64,000 bases of DNA from CAYSYY01 sp964576115 [NCBI: uncultured Gemmatimonadota bacterium]. Lineage in GTDB: Bacteria > Blakebacterota > Blakebacteria > Blakebacterales. Each line of letters starts with the position of its first letter. Within the stretch, counting starts at the first letter, position 1. A model generated the notes under the pieces. That model worked only from the letters and a program-made list of their open reading frames with translations. It did not search any database and had not been told where the DNA came from. The translations under genes were made by a program, and so were the position numbers. The stretch covers positions 1 through 64,000 of the forward strand of contig CAZNUA010000003.1 of the NCBI GenBank assembly GCA_964576115.1, written 5' to 3'. Below are positions 52,177 to 60,930 of this stretch, piece after piece.

Positions 52177-53427
52177 GTGGATATTCCGCGAGAGCCGAAG
52201 AGTAAAAAATCGAAATACATCTGGATAACGCTGGCCGTTATTGCGGTGGTGGCGATCACAATCGGTCTGCGCAGTCTCGAACCGGCGGCTCCGACAGTCG
52301 ATGGAGCCCTGATCTGGACCGATATCGTCAAGCGGGGGCCGATGCTGCGCCAGGTACGGGGCAGCGGGAACCTGCGCCCGAAGAACATTCTCCATGTGTC
52401 CGCCGTTACCGGCGGGAAGGTCGAGGATGTTCTGGTCGAACCGGGGGCCGAAGTCGAGCCCGATGACGTTCTGCTCATCATGAGCAATCCCGATGTGGAA
52501 CTGAACGCGCTGGAAGCCAACCAGCAGCTGGTGGCCGCCGAGGCCAACCTGGCCAATCTGCGCGGCACCCTGGAGACCAACCGGCTGAACCAGGAAGCCA
52601 GCGTCGAACGCACCCGCAACCAGCTCCGTGACGCCCAGCGCACGCTCGAATCCTACAATGCCGCCCGTGAAGAGGTGGCCCGCAACGACCTGGAGCGCAC
52701 CCAGGACGAGGTCAATTTCCTCACCACCCAGCTCGAGATCGAGCAGCGCGCCCTCGATATCATGAATGAGGGCAATCAGCGCACCATTGCGGCCGAGGAA
52801 TCTCGGGTGGCCAGGCTGCGCGAGCTGGCCGAGTTCCAGCAGAGCCGGGTCGAGGCCCTGCACGTGCGGGCCGGATCGGAGGGGATCGTACGCGAACTCA
52901 ATCCCGAAAAGGGCGAGTGGGTCGGAACGGGACAGGAGCTGGGTATCATCATCCAGCCCGGCGAGCTCGAAGCGGTGGTCAACATCCCCGAAGTACAGGC
53001 CAAAGACGTCATTATCGGGCAGGAAGCCACGGTGGACACCCGCACCCAGGGGGGACGTGAAATCCCCGGGCGGGTGACCCGTATCGATCCGGCCGCCACA
53101 GGCGGACTGGTACCGGTCGACATCGAGATCCTGGGTGAACTGCCCGATGGCGTGCGGGCCGACATCAGCATCGAGGGTATCATCACCATCGAGCGGCTCG
53201 ACAACGTCCTCTACATGAGCCGACCCACGGTGGGCCAGGCCAACAGCCGGGTGGGGATGTTCAAGCTGGTGGACGACGGGCAGTACGCCGTGCGCATCAC
53301 GGTTGAAATCGGACAGACGTCAGTAAACAGTATCGAGATCCGCGGCGGGCTCGAGGAGGACGACGAAGTCATCCTCTCCGATATGGCCCGCTGGGACGAG
53401 TACGATCGTGTGAGGATCAGACGATAG
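52177..53427 (+). CDS. HlyD/MacA-like periplasmic adaptor of an ABC efflux system
   Basis: A 416-residue membrane-fusion protein. One N-terminal helix (IWITLAVIAVVAITIGL) anchors it. A lipoyl-type half (VTGGKVEDVLVEPGAEVEPDDVLLIM), a long coiled coil near residues 105-230, the second lipoyl half (VRAGSEGIVRELNPEKGEWVGTGQEL) and beta-barrel domains follow. It should link the inner-membrane permease to TolC. GTG start behind GGGGAGG. It is the first gene after sigma-54 promoter P1. Confidence 0.9.
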   Translation: MDIPREPKSKKSKYIWITLAVIAVVAITIGLRSLEPAAPTVDGALIWTDIVKRGPMLRQVRGSGNLRPKNILHVSAVTGGKVEDVLVEPGAEVEPDDVLLIMSNPDVELNALEANQQLVAAEANLANLRGTLETNRLNQEASVERTRNQLRDAQRTLESYNAAREEVARNDLERTQDEVNFLTTQLEIEQRALDIMNEGNQRTIAAEESRVARLRELAEFQQSRVEALHVRAGSEGIVRELNPEKGEWVGTGQELGIIIQPGELEAVVNIPEVQAKDVIIGQEATVDTRTQGGREIPGRVTRIDPAATGGLVPVDIEILGELPDGVRADISIEGIITIERLDNVLYMSRPTVGQANSRVGMFKLVDDGQYAVRITVEIGQTSVNSIEIRGGLEEDDEVILSDMARWDEYDRVRIRR

Positions 53428-53462
53428 ATCCTTGGTAAAGAGGAAAACGGGAAAGGAACATC

Positions 53463-54200
53463 ATGGACAACGTTTCGAAACAGCCTCTGATCCGACTGGA
53501 GGGCGTCAGCAAGGTCTTCTACACCGAAGAAGTGGAGACCCACGCCCTGAACAACATCAACCTGGAAATTCAGTCGGGTGAGTACGTCGCCGTGGCGGGC
53601 CCCTCGGGGTGCGGCAAGACGACCATGCTCTCCATTCTCGGACTGCTCGACACGCCGACCGAGGGAACCTACCTTCTCGACGGCGATCCGGTGCAGAACC
53701 TGACCCTGGCCCAGCGGGCGCGAATCCGCAACCAGGCCATCGGCTTCATCTTCCAGGCCTACAACCTGATCGGCGACCTGACCGTCTTCGAGAACGTCGA
53801 GCTGCCGCTGACCTACCGCGGCATGCCCTCGGCCGAGCGCAAGAAGCGGGTCCAGGAATCGCTCGAGCGGGTCGGCATGGCTCATCGCATGAAGCACTAC
53901 CCCTCGCAGCTCTCCGGAGGTCAGCAGCAGCGGGTCGCGGTAGCCCGGGCGATCGCCGGCCGGCCGCTGATTCTGCTCGCCGACGAGCCGACCGGTAACC
54001 TCGACTCGACCAACGGTGAGGCCGTCATGGATCTGCTCGACGAGCTGCACCGTGAGGGCGCCACCATCTGCATGGTGACGCACGACCCGCGCTACGCGCA
54101 CCACGCCAAGCGTTCGGTCAACCTCTTCGACGGTCAGATCGTGGAAGAGAAGAACGGGGAAAAGGTCACGCAGCTCGAAGAGAGCGGCTTCGACATCTGA
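53463..54200 (+). CDS. MacB/LolD-type ABC transporter ATPase 1
   Basis: A 245-residue ATPase. Walker A is GPSGCGKTT near residue 44, the Q-loop is FIFQAYNL, the signature is LSGGQQQR, Walker B is [14 protein letters not shown] and the H-loop is THDPR. It belongs to the MacB/LolD/FtsE group that powers FtsX-type permeases. It lies 35 bp after the adaptor gene. Confidence 0.95.
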   Translation: MDNVSKQPLIRLEGVSKVFYTEEVETHALNNINLEIQSGEYVAVAGPSGCGKTTMLSILGLLDTPTEGTYLLDGDPVQNLTLAQRARIRNQAIGFIFQAYNLIGDLTVFENVELPLTYRGMPSAERKKRVQESLERVGMAHRMKHYPSQLSGGQQQRVAVARAIAGRPLILLADEPTGNLDSTNGEAVMDLLDELHREGATICMVTHDPRYAHHAKRSVNLFDGQIVEEKNGEKVTQLEESGFDI

Positions 54201-54292
54201 GCCACGCTTTCCTCTTCCCGTACCTGCCTCCGTTGGGGATATTTCCTCCCGACCGGAGTGAGCAGGTCGCCTGATCCGTTGCCGGCTGGAGC

Positions 54293-54317
54293 GGTGCGGT
54301 GGGTGTCCCGCCGCACC
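54293..54317 (+). terminator. Hairpin between the two ATPase genes
   Basis: GGTGCGGTGGG and CCCGCCGCACC (54293-54303 and 54307-54317) pair over 11 positions with one wobble around a 3-nt loop, followed by GTTTCTTTC. This may attenuate read-through from P1 into the second half of the locus. Confidence 0.55.
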
Positions 54318-54359
54318 GTTTCTTTCACCGGCATATAACCACCGGCAAGGCTGTCAGCC

Positions 54360-55034
54360 ATGATTACCGTCAGAGACCTCGAGAAGTACTACCAGACCGG
54401 TCCGACCAAGACGTTCGTCCTGCGCCGGATCAACCTCGATGTGGGCGAGGGCGATTTCATCACGGTGATGGGACCGTCGGGATCGGGGAAGACGACCCTG
54501 TTGAGTATCCTCGGTATGCTCGACGGAGAATGGAACGGAGAGTACTACTTCGTGGGGCACGAAGTTCACCGCATGAAACCGAAGGACCGCGCGGCTCTGA
54601 ACAAACAGTACATCGGTTTCGTGTTCCAGCAATACCACCTGCTCGACAGTCTGACCGTCTACGAAAACCTCGAGATTCCGCTCTCCTACAGGAACATCAA
54701 GCACGCCAAGCGGGCGGGGATGGTGGCCGATATCCTCGATCGCTTCCAGATCGTCGGCAAGAAGGACCTCTATCCCAGCCAGCTCTCCGGCGGCCAGCAG
54801 CAGCTGGTAGCCGTGGCCCGGGCCGTGATCGCCTCGCCGAAGCTGATCCTGGCCGACGAACCGACCGGGAACCTGCATTCGCGGCAGGGTAAAGAAGTCA
54901 TGGACCTCCTGAAGCGGCTCAACGAAGACGGCACGACGATCATACAGGTGACCCACAACGAGAAGTGGGCCGCATACGGGAACCGGATCATCAACCTCTT
55001 CGATGGCTGGATCGTCGACGAGCCGCGTGGCTGA
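54360..55034 (+). CDS. MacB/LolD-type ABC transporter ATPase 2
   Basis: A 224-residue ATPase with GPSGSGKTT, Q-loop VFQQYHL, LSGGQQQ and [13 protein letters not shown]. The D-loop has His in place of the usual Asp (NLHS rather than NLDS), and the H-loop is THNEKW. The two ATPases of the locus may form a heterodimer with one altered site, or serve different permeases. Only one permease gene is present locally. The ribosome site is weak. Confidence 0.92.
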   Translation: MITVRDLEKYYQTGPTKTFVLRRINLDVGEGDFITVMGPSGSGKTTLLSILGMLDGEWNGEYYFVGHEVHRMKPKDRAALNKQYIGFVFQQYHLLDSLTVYENLEIPLSYRNIKHAKRAGMVADILDRFQIVGKKDLYPSQLSGGQQQLVAVARAVIASPKLILADEPTGNLHSRQGKEVMDLLKRLNEDGTTIIQVTHNEKWAAYGNRIINLFDGWIVDEPRG

Positions 55035-55082
55035 TCCCGACTGTTTCTGATTGCCTCCTTCCGGGCGGAGCTGCCTCGTTCC

Positions 55083-55118
55083 GTCCGTCACCGGGACGCC
55101 CCGTCCCGACAGCGGACA
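55083..55118. promoter_or_regulatory. Predicted activator site (UAS2) for the TolC-permease half
   Basis: Two complete GTCC-N7-GGAC dyads lie at 55083-55097 and 55103-55117, 20 bp apart, on the same helical face. GGGACGCC-N11-GCGGACA (55093-55118) is identical in pattern and spacing to UAS1. It ends 77 bp before the sigma-54 GG of P2. The gene-free stretch 55035-55390 otherwise holds P2 and a leader hairpin. Confidence 0.75.
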
Positions 55119-55192
55119 CTTCCAGCCTCCCGGGGATCGCGATCCTTTCCGTTCGGATGTCGTCCCCGGTGCATCCGCGGGGCGTGAGCCCG

Positions 55193-55208
55193 TTGGCATG
55201 CCCTTTGC
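55193..55208 (+). promoter_or_regulatory. Sigma-54 promoter P2
   Basis: TTGGCATGCCCTTTGC has GG at 55195-55196 and GC at 55207-55208, with 10 bp between, and a TTTGC -12 element. It lies about 180 bp upstream of the TolC-like gene. Confidence 0.8.
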
Positions 55209-55293
55209 GTTATCTCCGGTTCAGCTGTCGTGCTGCAGATTGACACGCACGAACCGGAAATCCCCACTGGCCGGCGAGTTCGAGGCCGGCGCG

Positions 55294-55318
55294 CGAACCC
55301 TCACGGGGTGAGGTTTCG
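55294..55318 (+). other. Leader hairpin upstream of the TolC-like gene
   Basis: CGAACCCTCAC (55294-55304) and GTGAGGTTTCG (55308-55318) pair at 10 of 11 positions around a GGG loop, in the P2 leader and about 70 bp before the coding start. It could affect transcript stability or translation. Confidence 0.5.
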
Positions 55319-55390
55319 TATTAGAGAAGAGCGATATGGCCCATTGCCGCATCGCGTTACAGACATCACATGCAGTGGGGGGAATTCCTC

Positions 55391-57064
55391 ATGATCGGTG
55401 CAGTTGGTTATCAAGAAATGATGAAGACGATGGCTGAAAAAATCAGACTCCTGCTTCTGGGAACGCTGCTCCTGGTGGCATTACCGGTCGGGCAGGAGCG
55501 GGCCGGGGCCCAGCAGGTCGGGGGTGACACAATGGCGCCAAGCCAGGGGATCTTCACCCGCGATCAGGCCGACCTGGTGCTGACTCTCGACCAGGCTGTC
55601 GACCTGTCACTCGAGAGATCGTTCACAGTGTATAACCTCGGGCAGCAGTACCTGCAGACAAACTACCTGGTCGAGAATGCACGCCGCCAGCTGCGGACCA
55701 GGATCAATTTCGATTCCACCCTGCCCGGGATCACCCAGATGATCACCCCCGACCTGATCAGCGACGGGATGGGAGGTCAGGAACTGATCTTCCTGCGTGA
55801 CAGCCAGAGCTGGGTCTATTCCGAAATAAACATCGTCCAGCCGTTGATCACCAACGGCTGGCTGCAGCTCTCGACCGGCCTGGTCGGCTTCGATGTCTTC
55901 CGTGAACTGCCCAACATGAATGTCGAGTCCCGTTCAGTCCAGCCCTCGGTCGGGGTGCAGTTCAACCAGCCCCTTTTCCAGTACAACCAGGTCCGGGGAA
56001 CCCTGCGGAGCGCCTCGCTGTCCTTCGAGAGCCTCGACCTGCGCTACACCGAGGACGAGCTGCGCACCATCAACGATGTCAGCCAGCAGTACTACAACCT
56101 CTATGCCCAGCAGGAGGCGGTCCGGCTGGCCGATGAGCGCTACCGGCAGAGCGAACGCAACTACCAGTCCGGGCAGCGGCGTCTGGAAGCCGGCCTTTTA
56201 GCCGAAACCGACGTGATGCAGCTCAGCGTGACCCGCATGAACGACCTTGATGCACTCGAGACGGCCATGAACCAGCTCGAGCAGGCCCAGTTCGCTTTCA
56301 ACCGGATGGTCGGACTGCCCCTCGACCAGCAGGTCTGGGCCGAAGCCCGCCAGGAGTACGAACCGATCGCGGTGGATCTCGAGCGCGCCCTCGAGCTGGC
56401 CTTCCAGAACCGGAGCGACCTGCGGCGCTCCGAGATCAGCCGCGAACAGCTCGACCTGACCCTGCGCCAGACCCGGAGCGACGGGCGACCCGACCTGCAG
56501 CTCAACATCGGCTACGATCTGACCGGAAACTCCTCTCTGACCGCTCTGCCGACCCAGAGCTGGTACACCCACCTGCAGGAATCGCTCGATCCCGAGAACC
56601 GCAGTCCCAACACCAATATCTCGATGACTCTCTCGATCCCCCTCTTCGACTGGGGACGCAACCGCTCCATGGTCGAGCGCATCCGCTCCCAGATCCAGGT
56701 TGCCGAGCGGCAGATCGAGGAGACCGAACAGGAACTGATCCGGACCGTGACCGACCGGGTGCGGGCGGTCGAAACCGCCATGCGCCGGCTCCAGATCCAG
56801 GAGGAGAACGTCCAGGTCGCGCAGACCTCTTTCGATTTCGCGGTGCGGCGGTTCGACCGGGGTGAGATGACCACCACCGAGCTGGCCCGGGCCCAGGACC
56901 AGCTCTCCCAGACCCTGAACAACCGTCTCAATGCCTGGATCTCATTCGAAATGGCCAAGGCCGACCTGAAAGAGATCACCCTCTGGGATTGGGAGACCAA
57001 CACCTCGGCCCAGCGCCGGACCGCGCCGCCCGAGCCCTTCGGCTGGCGGCGCAACGGAGGATAG
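55391..57064 (+). CDS. TolC-like outer-membrane factor of the efflux locus
   Basis: A protein of about 557 residues with a signal sequence (LLLLGTLLLVALPVGQERAGAQQ) and two OEP domains (LTLDQAVDLSLERSFTVYNLGQQYLQTNYLVENARRQL, and LSIPLFDWGRNRSMVERIRSQIQVAERQIEETEQELI). ATG 55391 is chosen because a G-rich ribosome site precedes it; an upstream ATG at 55370 lacks one. It should complete the export duct with the adaptor at 52177. It is 10 bp upstream of the permease gene. Confidence 0.9.
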   Translation: MIGAVGYQEMMKTMAEKIRLLLLGTLLLVALPVGQERAGAQQVGGDTMAPSQGIFTRDQADLVLTLDQAVDLSLERSFTVYNLGQQYLQTNYLVENARRQLRTRINFDSTLPGITQMITPDLISDGMGGQELIFLRDSQSWVYSEINIVQPLITNGWLQLSTGLVGFDVFRELPNMNVESRSVQPSVGVQFNQPLFQYNQVRGTLRSASLSFESLDLRYTEDELRTINDVSQQYYNLYAQQEAVRLADERYRQSERNYQSGQRRLEAGLLAETDVMQLSVTRMNDLDALETAMNQLEQAQFAFNRMVGLPLDQQVWAEARQEYEPIAVDLERALELAFQNRSDLRRSEISREQLDLTLRQTRSDGRPDLQLNIGYDLTGNSSLTALPTQSWYTHLQESLDPENRSPNTNISMTLSIPLFDWGRNRSMVERIRSQIQVAERQIEETEQELIRTVTDRVRAVETAMRRLQIQEENVQVAQTSFDFAVRRFDRGEMTTTELARAQDQLSQTLNNRLNAWISFEMAKADLKEITLWDWETNTSAQRRTAPPEPFGWRRNGG

Positions 57065-57074
57065 GAGACAGAAC

Positions 57075-59513
57075 ATGGATGCCATCCGCCAGGACGTGCG
57101 CTTCGGTCTTCGCTCGCTCATCCGCCGACCCGATGTCACTCTTCTCGCCGTCCTGGCGCTCGGCCTGGGGATCGGGGCCTCGACCTCGATCTTCAGCGTC
57201 GTCAACAGCGTCCTGCTGCGCCCCCTGCCGTACGATTCGCCCGAGCGTCTGGTGACCGTATCCGAGCCCGGCGATGGTCAGGACCAGGCCGCGACTTCAC
57301 CTCTCAATTATCTCGACTGGCGCGACCAATCCACCACCCTGGAGTACCTGGCGGGCCACCGCGACCACCATTTCAACATCCTCACCGGAAACGAGCCGGA
57401 GCGGATCCGGGGTACCAGCGTCTCGCCCTGTTTTTTCGATGTCTTCGGGATCGAGGCGGCCCGGGGACGGGTCTTCCATGAGGGGGAAGGCGAGGCCGAG
57501 GCCGTGGCGGTTCTGCGGCACCGCTTCTGGGTCACCCGTTTCGGGGCCGATCCCGACATCATCGGCTCCGAGATCATCCTCAACGACCGTACCCACACCA
57601 TCATCGGGGTCATGCCGGAATCCTTCACCTATCCGGCCCGCACCAATCTCTGGGTCCGCTCCTATTCCTACGGCGTGCCCGAACCCCCCTTCAATTTCGG
57701 CGTGGAGCTGAACGAGGTGCGGGGTCTGGGGTACTTCGATACCGTGGGGCGCCTGCGCCCGGGCGTCACCGTGGCCGAGGCCGATGCCGAAATGCGGGCC
57801 ATCGGGGAACGGCTTTTTACCGAATATGCCGAAAATACCTGTAATAACTCTGCCGGGATCACCCCCCTGCGGGAAATCCTGGTGGGAGATGTGCGCAGCC
57901 CCCTGATCGTGCTGGCCGTGGCGGTCGGTCTGGTCCTGCTCATTGCCTGCGCCAATATCGCCAATCTCCTGCTGGCCAAGGCGGTCGGGCGGGGCCGGGA
58001 AATGGCTTTACGCAGCGCCCTGGGCGCCGGACGGCGCCGACTGCTCCAGCACCTGCTCGTCGAGAGTCTGGTTCTGGCCCTGCTGGGCGGGGGCACCGGT
58101 CTGCTGATCGCCCTGTGGGGAGTCGATCTGCTGACCGGTCTGGGATCCGCTGTCATGGTGCAGCTCACAGGAGTTCAGATCGATAATGCCACCCTTCTCT
58201 TCAGCGTGGCTGTCTCGGTCGGTACCGGAGTGCTCTTCGGGATTCTGCCTGCCCTGACCGCGTCACGGGTCGATCTGCAGTCGGCTCTGCGGGAAGGAGC
58301 CATGCAGTTCAGCGAGGGGCGGAAAAGCCGCCGGCTGCGTCAGGGTCTGGTGGCGGTCGAGGTGGCGCTCGCCCTGATGCTCCTGCTCGGTTCGGCGCTG
58401 ATGCTCAAGAGCCTGATGCGGCTGCAGGCTGTCGATGCCGGTTTCGATCCCGAGGGAGTGGCGGTGGCCCGGGCGCAGCTGCCGACCAGCCGTTACCCGG
58501 AAGAGGAGCAGATCAATCGTTTCTACGCCGATCTTCTGGAGCGGGCCCGGAACCTGCCGGGAGTCGATCGGGCCGGTCTGGTCATGAGTCTGCCCCTGAC
58601 CGGTTCGGCGGCATCGCTCACCTTCACGATCGAAGGTCAACCTCTTCCCGAACCGGGGTACGAACCCGTTTCGCTCTATCAGTGCATCAGCGACGGGTAC
58701 TTCGAGACAATGCGGATTCCCCTGCTGCAGGGGCGGTCCTTTTCCGAACAGGACAACAGAACCGATGCGCCACCGGTGGTTATCATCAACCAGGCCTTCG
58801 CCGACGAATTCTACCCCGAGACCGATCCGCTCGGCCGCCGGCTCTCCTGGGGCGATCCCGCCGACGAGACCAGCTGGCACACGATCGTGGGGATCGTGAC
58901 CGACACCCATCATTTCCGACTCGATAGAGGCCCCGAGCCCGAGGCCTTTATTCCCTTCGCGCAGGATCCCTGGAACAGCGCTGCGGTCGTCGCCCGTACC
59001 TCGGGCGATCCCCACGCCCTGCTGCCCCTGCTGCGGGGAGCGGTGCGCGAGATTGACAGCGACCAGCCGGTCTACGGTCTGATGACGATGCCGGAACGGC
59101 TCGGCTCGACCCTGGCCGACCGACGCTTCGTCATCCTCCTGCTCGGTCTCTTCGCCTCTGTTGCGGCACTGCTTGCAGCGGTGGGCATCTACGGTGTTAT
59201 CTCGTATACGATCGGCCAGCGGGTGCGCGAGCTGGGCATCAGGATTACTCTGGGTGCCGGCCGGGGCGAGTTGATTGGAATGGTCCTGAGCCAGGGTATG
59301 AGACCGGTCGGGTGGGGCATCGGAACCGGACTGGTTCTGGCGGCCCTGCTGACAGGACAGCTCAGGAGTCTGCTCTTCAATGTCCGTCCGCTCGACATCA
59401 CCAGCTTCGCCGGGATAACGCTGCTCGTGGCCTTCATAGCGCTGCTGGCGACCGCGGTGCCGGCCTGGCGGACCACGCAGATCGCTCCGACCGAGGCGCT
59501 GCGGCACGAATAG
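57075..59513 (+). CDS. Duplicated MacB/FtsX-type ABC permease (ADOP-like)
   Basis: An 812-residue permease with two copies of the MacB-core plus FtsX module. The N-terminal LRSLIRRPDVTLLAVLALGLGIGASTSIFSVVNSVLLRPLPY is the classic ADOP opening; the mid-protein helices carry ANIANLLLAKAVGRGREMALRSALGAGRRRLLQHLLVES and the C-terminal ones VISYTIGQRVRELGIRITLGAGRGEL. ADOP proteins are usually orphan permeases without local ATPases. Here two ATPases, an adaptor and TolC are encoded nearby, so this is the likely pump core. A sigma-54 activator gene follows 12 bp later. Confidence 0.9.
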   Translation: MDAIRQDVRFGLRSLIRRPDVTLLAVLALGLGIGASTSIFSVVNSVLLRPLPYDSPERLVTVSEPGDGQDQAATSPLNYLDWRDQSTTLEYLAGHRDHHFNILTGNEPERIRGTSVSPCFFDVFGIEAARGRVFHEGEGEAEAVAVLRHRFWVTRFGADPDIIGSEIILNDRTHTIIGVMPESFTYPARTNLWVRSYSYGVPEPPFNFGVELNEVRGLGYFDTVGRLRPGVTVAEADAEMRAIGERLFTEYAENTCNNSAGITPLREILVGDVRSPLIVLAVAVGLVLLIACANIANLLLAKAVGRGREMALRSALGAGRRRLLQHLLVESLVLALLGGGTGLLIALWGVDLLTGLGSAVMVQLTGVQIDNATLLFSVAVSVGTGVLFGILPALTASRVDLQSALREGAMQFSEGRKSRRLRQGLVAVEVALALMLLLGSALMLKSLMRLQAVDAGFDPEGVAVARAQLPTSRYPEEEQINRFYADLLERARNLPGVDRAGLVMSLPLTGSAASLTFTIEGQPLPEPGYEPVSLYQCISDGYFETMRIPLLQGRSFSEQDNRTDAPPVVIINQAFADEFYPETDPLGRRLSWGDPADETSWHTIVGIVTDTHHFRLDRGPEPEAFIPFAQDPWNSAAVVARTSGDPHALLPLLRGAVREIDSDQPVYGLMTMPERLGSTLADRRFVILLLGLFASVAALLAAVGIYGVISYTIGQRVRELGIRITLGAGRGELIGMVLSQGMRPVGWGIGTGLVLAALLTGQLRSLLFNVRPLDITSFAGITLLVAFIALLATAVPAWRTTQIAPTEALRHE

Positions 59514-59525
59514 GAAGAGGTCCGC

Positions 59526-60905
59526 GTGGAGAGCGGAAGAGATACTCCCCAGGTACTGATAGCGGACGATCAGCCCGACGTTCTGGAAGCTCTCAAGCTC
59601 CTGCTCAAAGCCGAAGGTTTCTCGACCGAGACGGCGATGTCCCCCGGCGACGTTCTCGCCCGGGCGGGGGAAAGAGCTTTCGACGTGGTTCTGATGGATC
59701 TCAATTACACCCGCGACACGACGTCGGGACATGAGGGATTCGATCTGCTGACCCGGCTCCACGACGACGATCCCACCCTGCCGGTGATCGTCATGACCGC
59801 CTGGAGCAGTGTCGAGGGAGCGGTCGAGGCGATGCGCCGGGGCGCCCGCGATTACGTCGAGAAACCCTGGGAGAACGCCCGCCTGCTGGCAACCCTGAAG
59901 ACCCAGATCGAACTGGGCCGGGCCCTGCGCCGGTCCCGGCGACTGGAGGATGAGAACCGGCTTCTGCGCCGCGAGGGCATCCCCGCCCTGGTCAGCGAAT
60001 CGCGGCCGATGCAGGAGGTCGTTCAACTGGCGGCGCGTATCGCGCCTTCCGATGCCAATATCCTGGTAACGGGCGAGCACGGGACCGGCAAGGAAGTCAT
60101 GGCCCGATGGATCCACGCCGCCAGCAACCGGGCCGACCGGCCGCTGATCACCCTCAACGCCGGGGCCCTGCCCGAAGGGCTGGTCGAGTCCGAACTCTTC
60201 GGTCACGTCAAAGGTGCTTTCACCGACGCCCGCACCGACCGGGCCGGCTGCTTCGAACTGGCCGATACCGGTACTCTCTTCCTCGATGAAATCGCCACTG
60301 TCCCCCTTGCTCAGCAGGCCAAACTGCTGCGGGTACTCGAAACCGGAGAAATCAGGCGGGTGGGATCGGAGAAGATGCGGCTGGTCGACGTGCGGGTGAT
60401 CTCGGCCACCAACGTCGATCCGGGTGAAGCGATCACCGCCGGCACTTTTCGGGAAGATCTTCTTTATCGACTCAATACCGTCGAACTGCACCTGCCTCCC
60501 CTGCGGGAACGACGCGAAGACATCGGGATTCTGGCCGAAGGCTTCCTGGCTGAACTGAGCGGGCACTACCAGCGGTCGATTACCGGATTCTCCCCCGGGG
60601 CGCTCGACCTGATGCTCGGGCATTGGTGGCCGGGCAACGTGCGCGAACTCCGCCACGCCGTGGAGCGGGCCGTGCTCATGGCCCGGACCGACCGCATCGA
60701 AGCCGAGGATCTGAGCCTCAGCAGATATGGCGAGGGCACTCCCGAACTCGAACGCATGACCCTGGATGAAGTCGAAGAGTTTCTCATTACCCGCGCCCTC
60801 GAACGGACCGGGGAGAACGTGAGCCGGGCGGCTGAAGAGCTGGGTTTGAGCCGCAGCGCTCTCTACCGCAGGCTTCAGCGCTTCGGTCTGCAGGAACCGG
60901 AGTGA
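59526..60905 (+). CDS. NtrC-family sigma-54-dependent response regulator
   Basis: A 459-residue activator. The receiver has phospho-acceptor D58 in VVLMDLNY, with a long loop after it. The AAA+ domain has Walker A GEHGTGKE (183-190), GAFTDA (230-235; a D variant of the GAFTGA loop that contacts sigma-54) and Walker B LFLDE (251-255). The C-terminal Fis-type helix-turn-helix is NVSRAAEELGLSRSALYRRL. It is the obvious candidate to bind UAS1 and UAS2 and activate P1 and P2. GTG start. Confidence 0.93.
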   Translation: MESGRDTPQVLIADDQPDVLEALKLLLKAEGFSTETAMSPGDVLARAGERAFDVVLMDLNYTRDTTSGHEGFDLLTRLHDDDPTLPVIVMTAWSSVEGAVEAMRRGARDYVEKPWENARLLATLKTQIELGRALRRSRRLEDENRLLRREGIPALVSESRPMQEVVQLAARIAPSDANILVTGEHGTGKEVMARWIHAASNRADRPLITLNAGALPEGLVESELFGHVKGAFTDARTDRAGCFELADTGTLFLDEIATVPLAQQAKLLRVLETGEIRRVGSEKMRLVDVRVISATNVDPGEAITAGTFREDLLYRLNTVELHLPPLRERREDIGILAEGFLAELSGHYQRSITGFSPGALDLMLGHWWPGNVRELRHAVERAVLMARTDRIEAEDLSLSRYGEGTPELERMTLDEVEEFLITRALERTGENVSRAAEELGLSRSALYRRLQRFGLQEPE

Positions 60906-60930
60906 ATCCGCCCCCCGTCGGAATCGGCCC

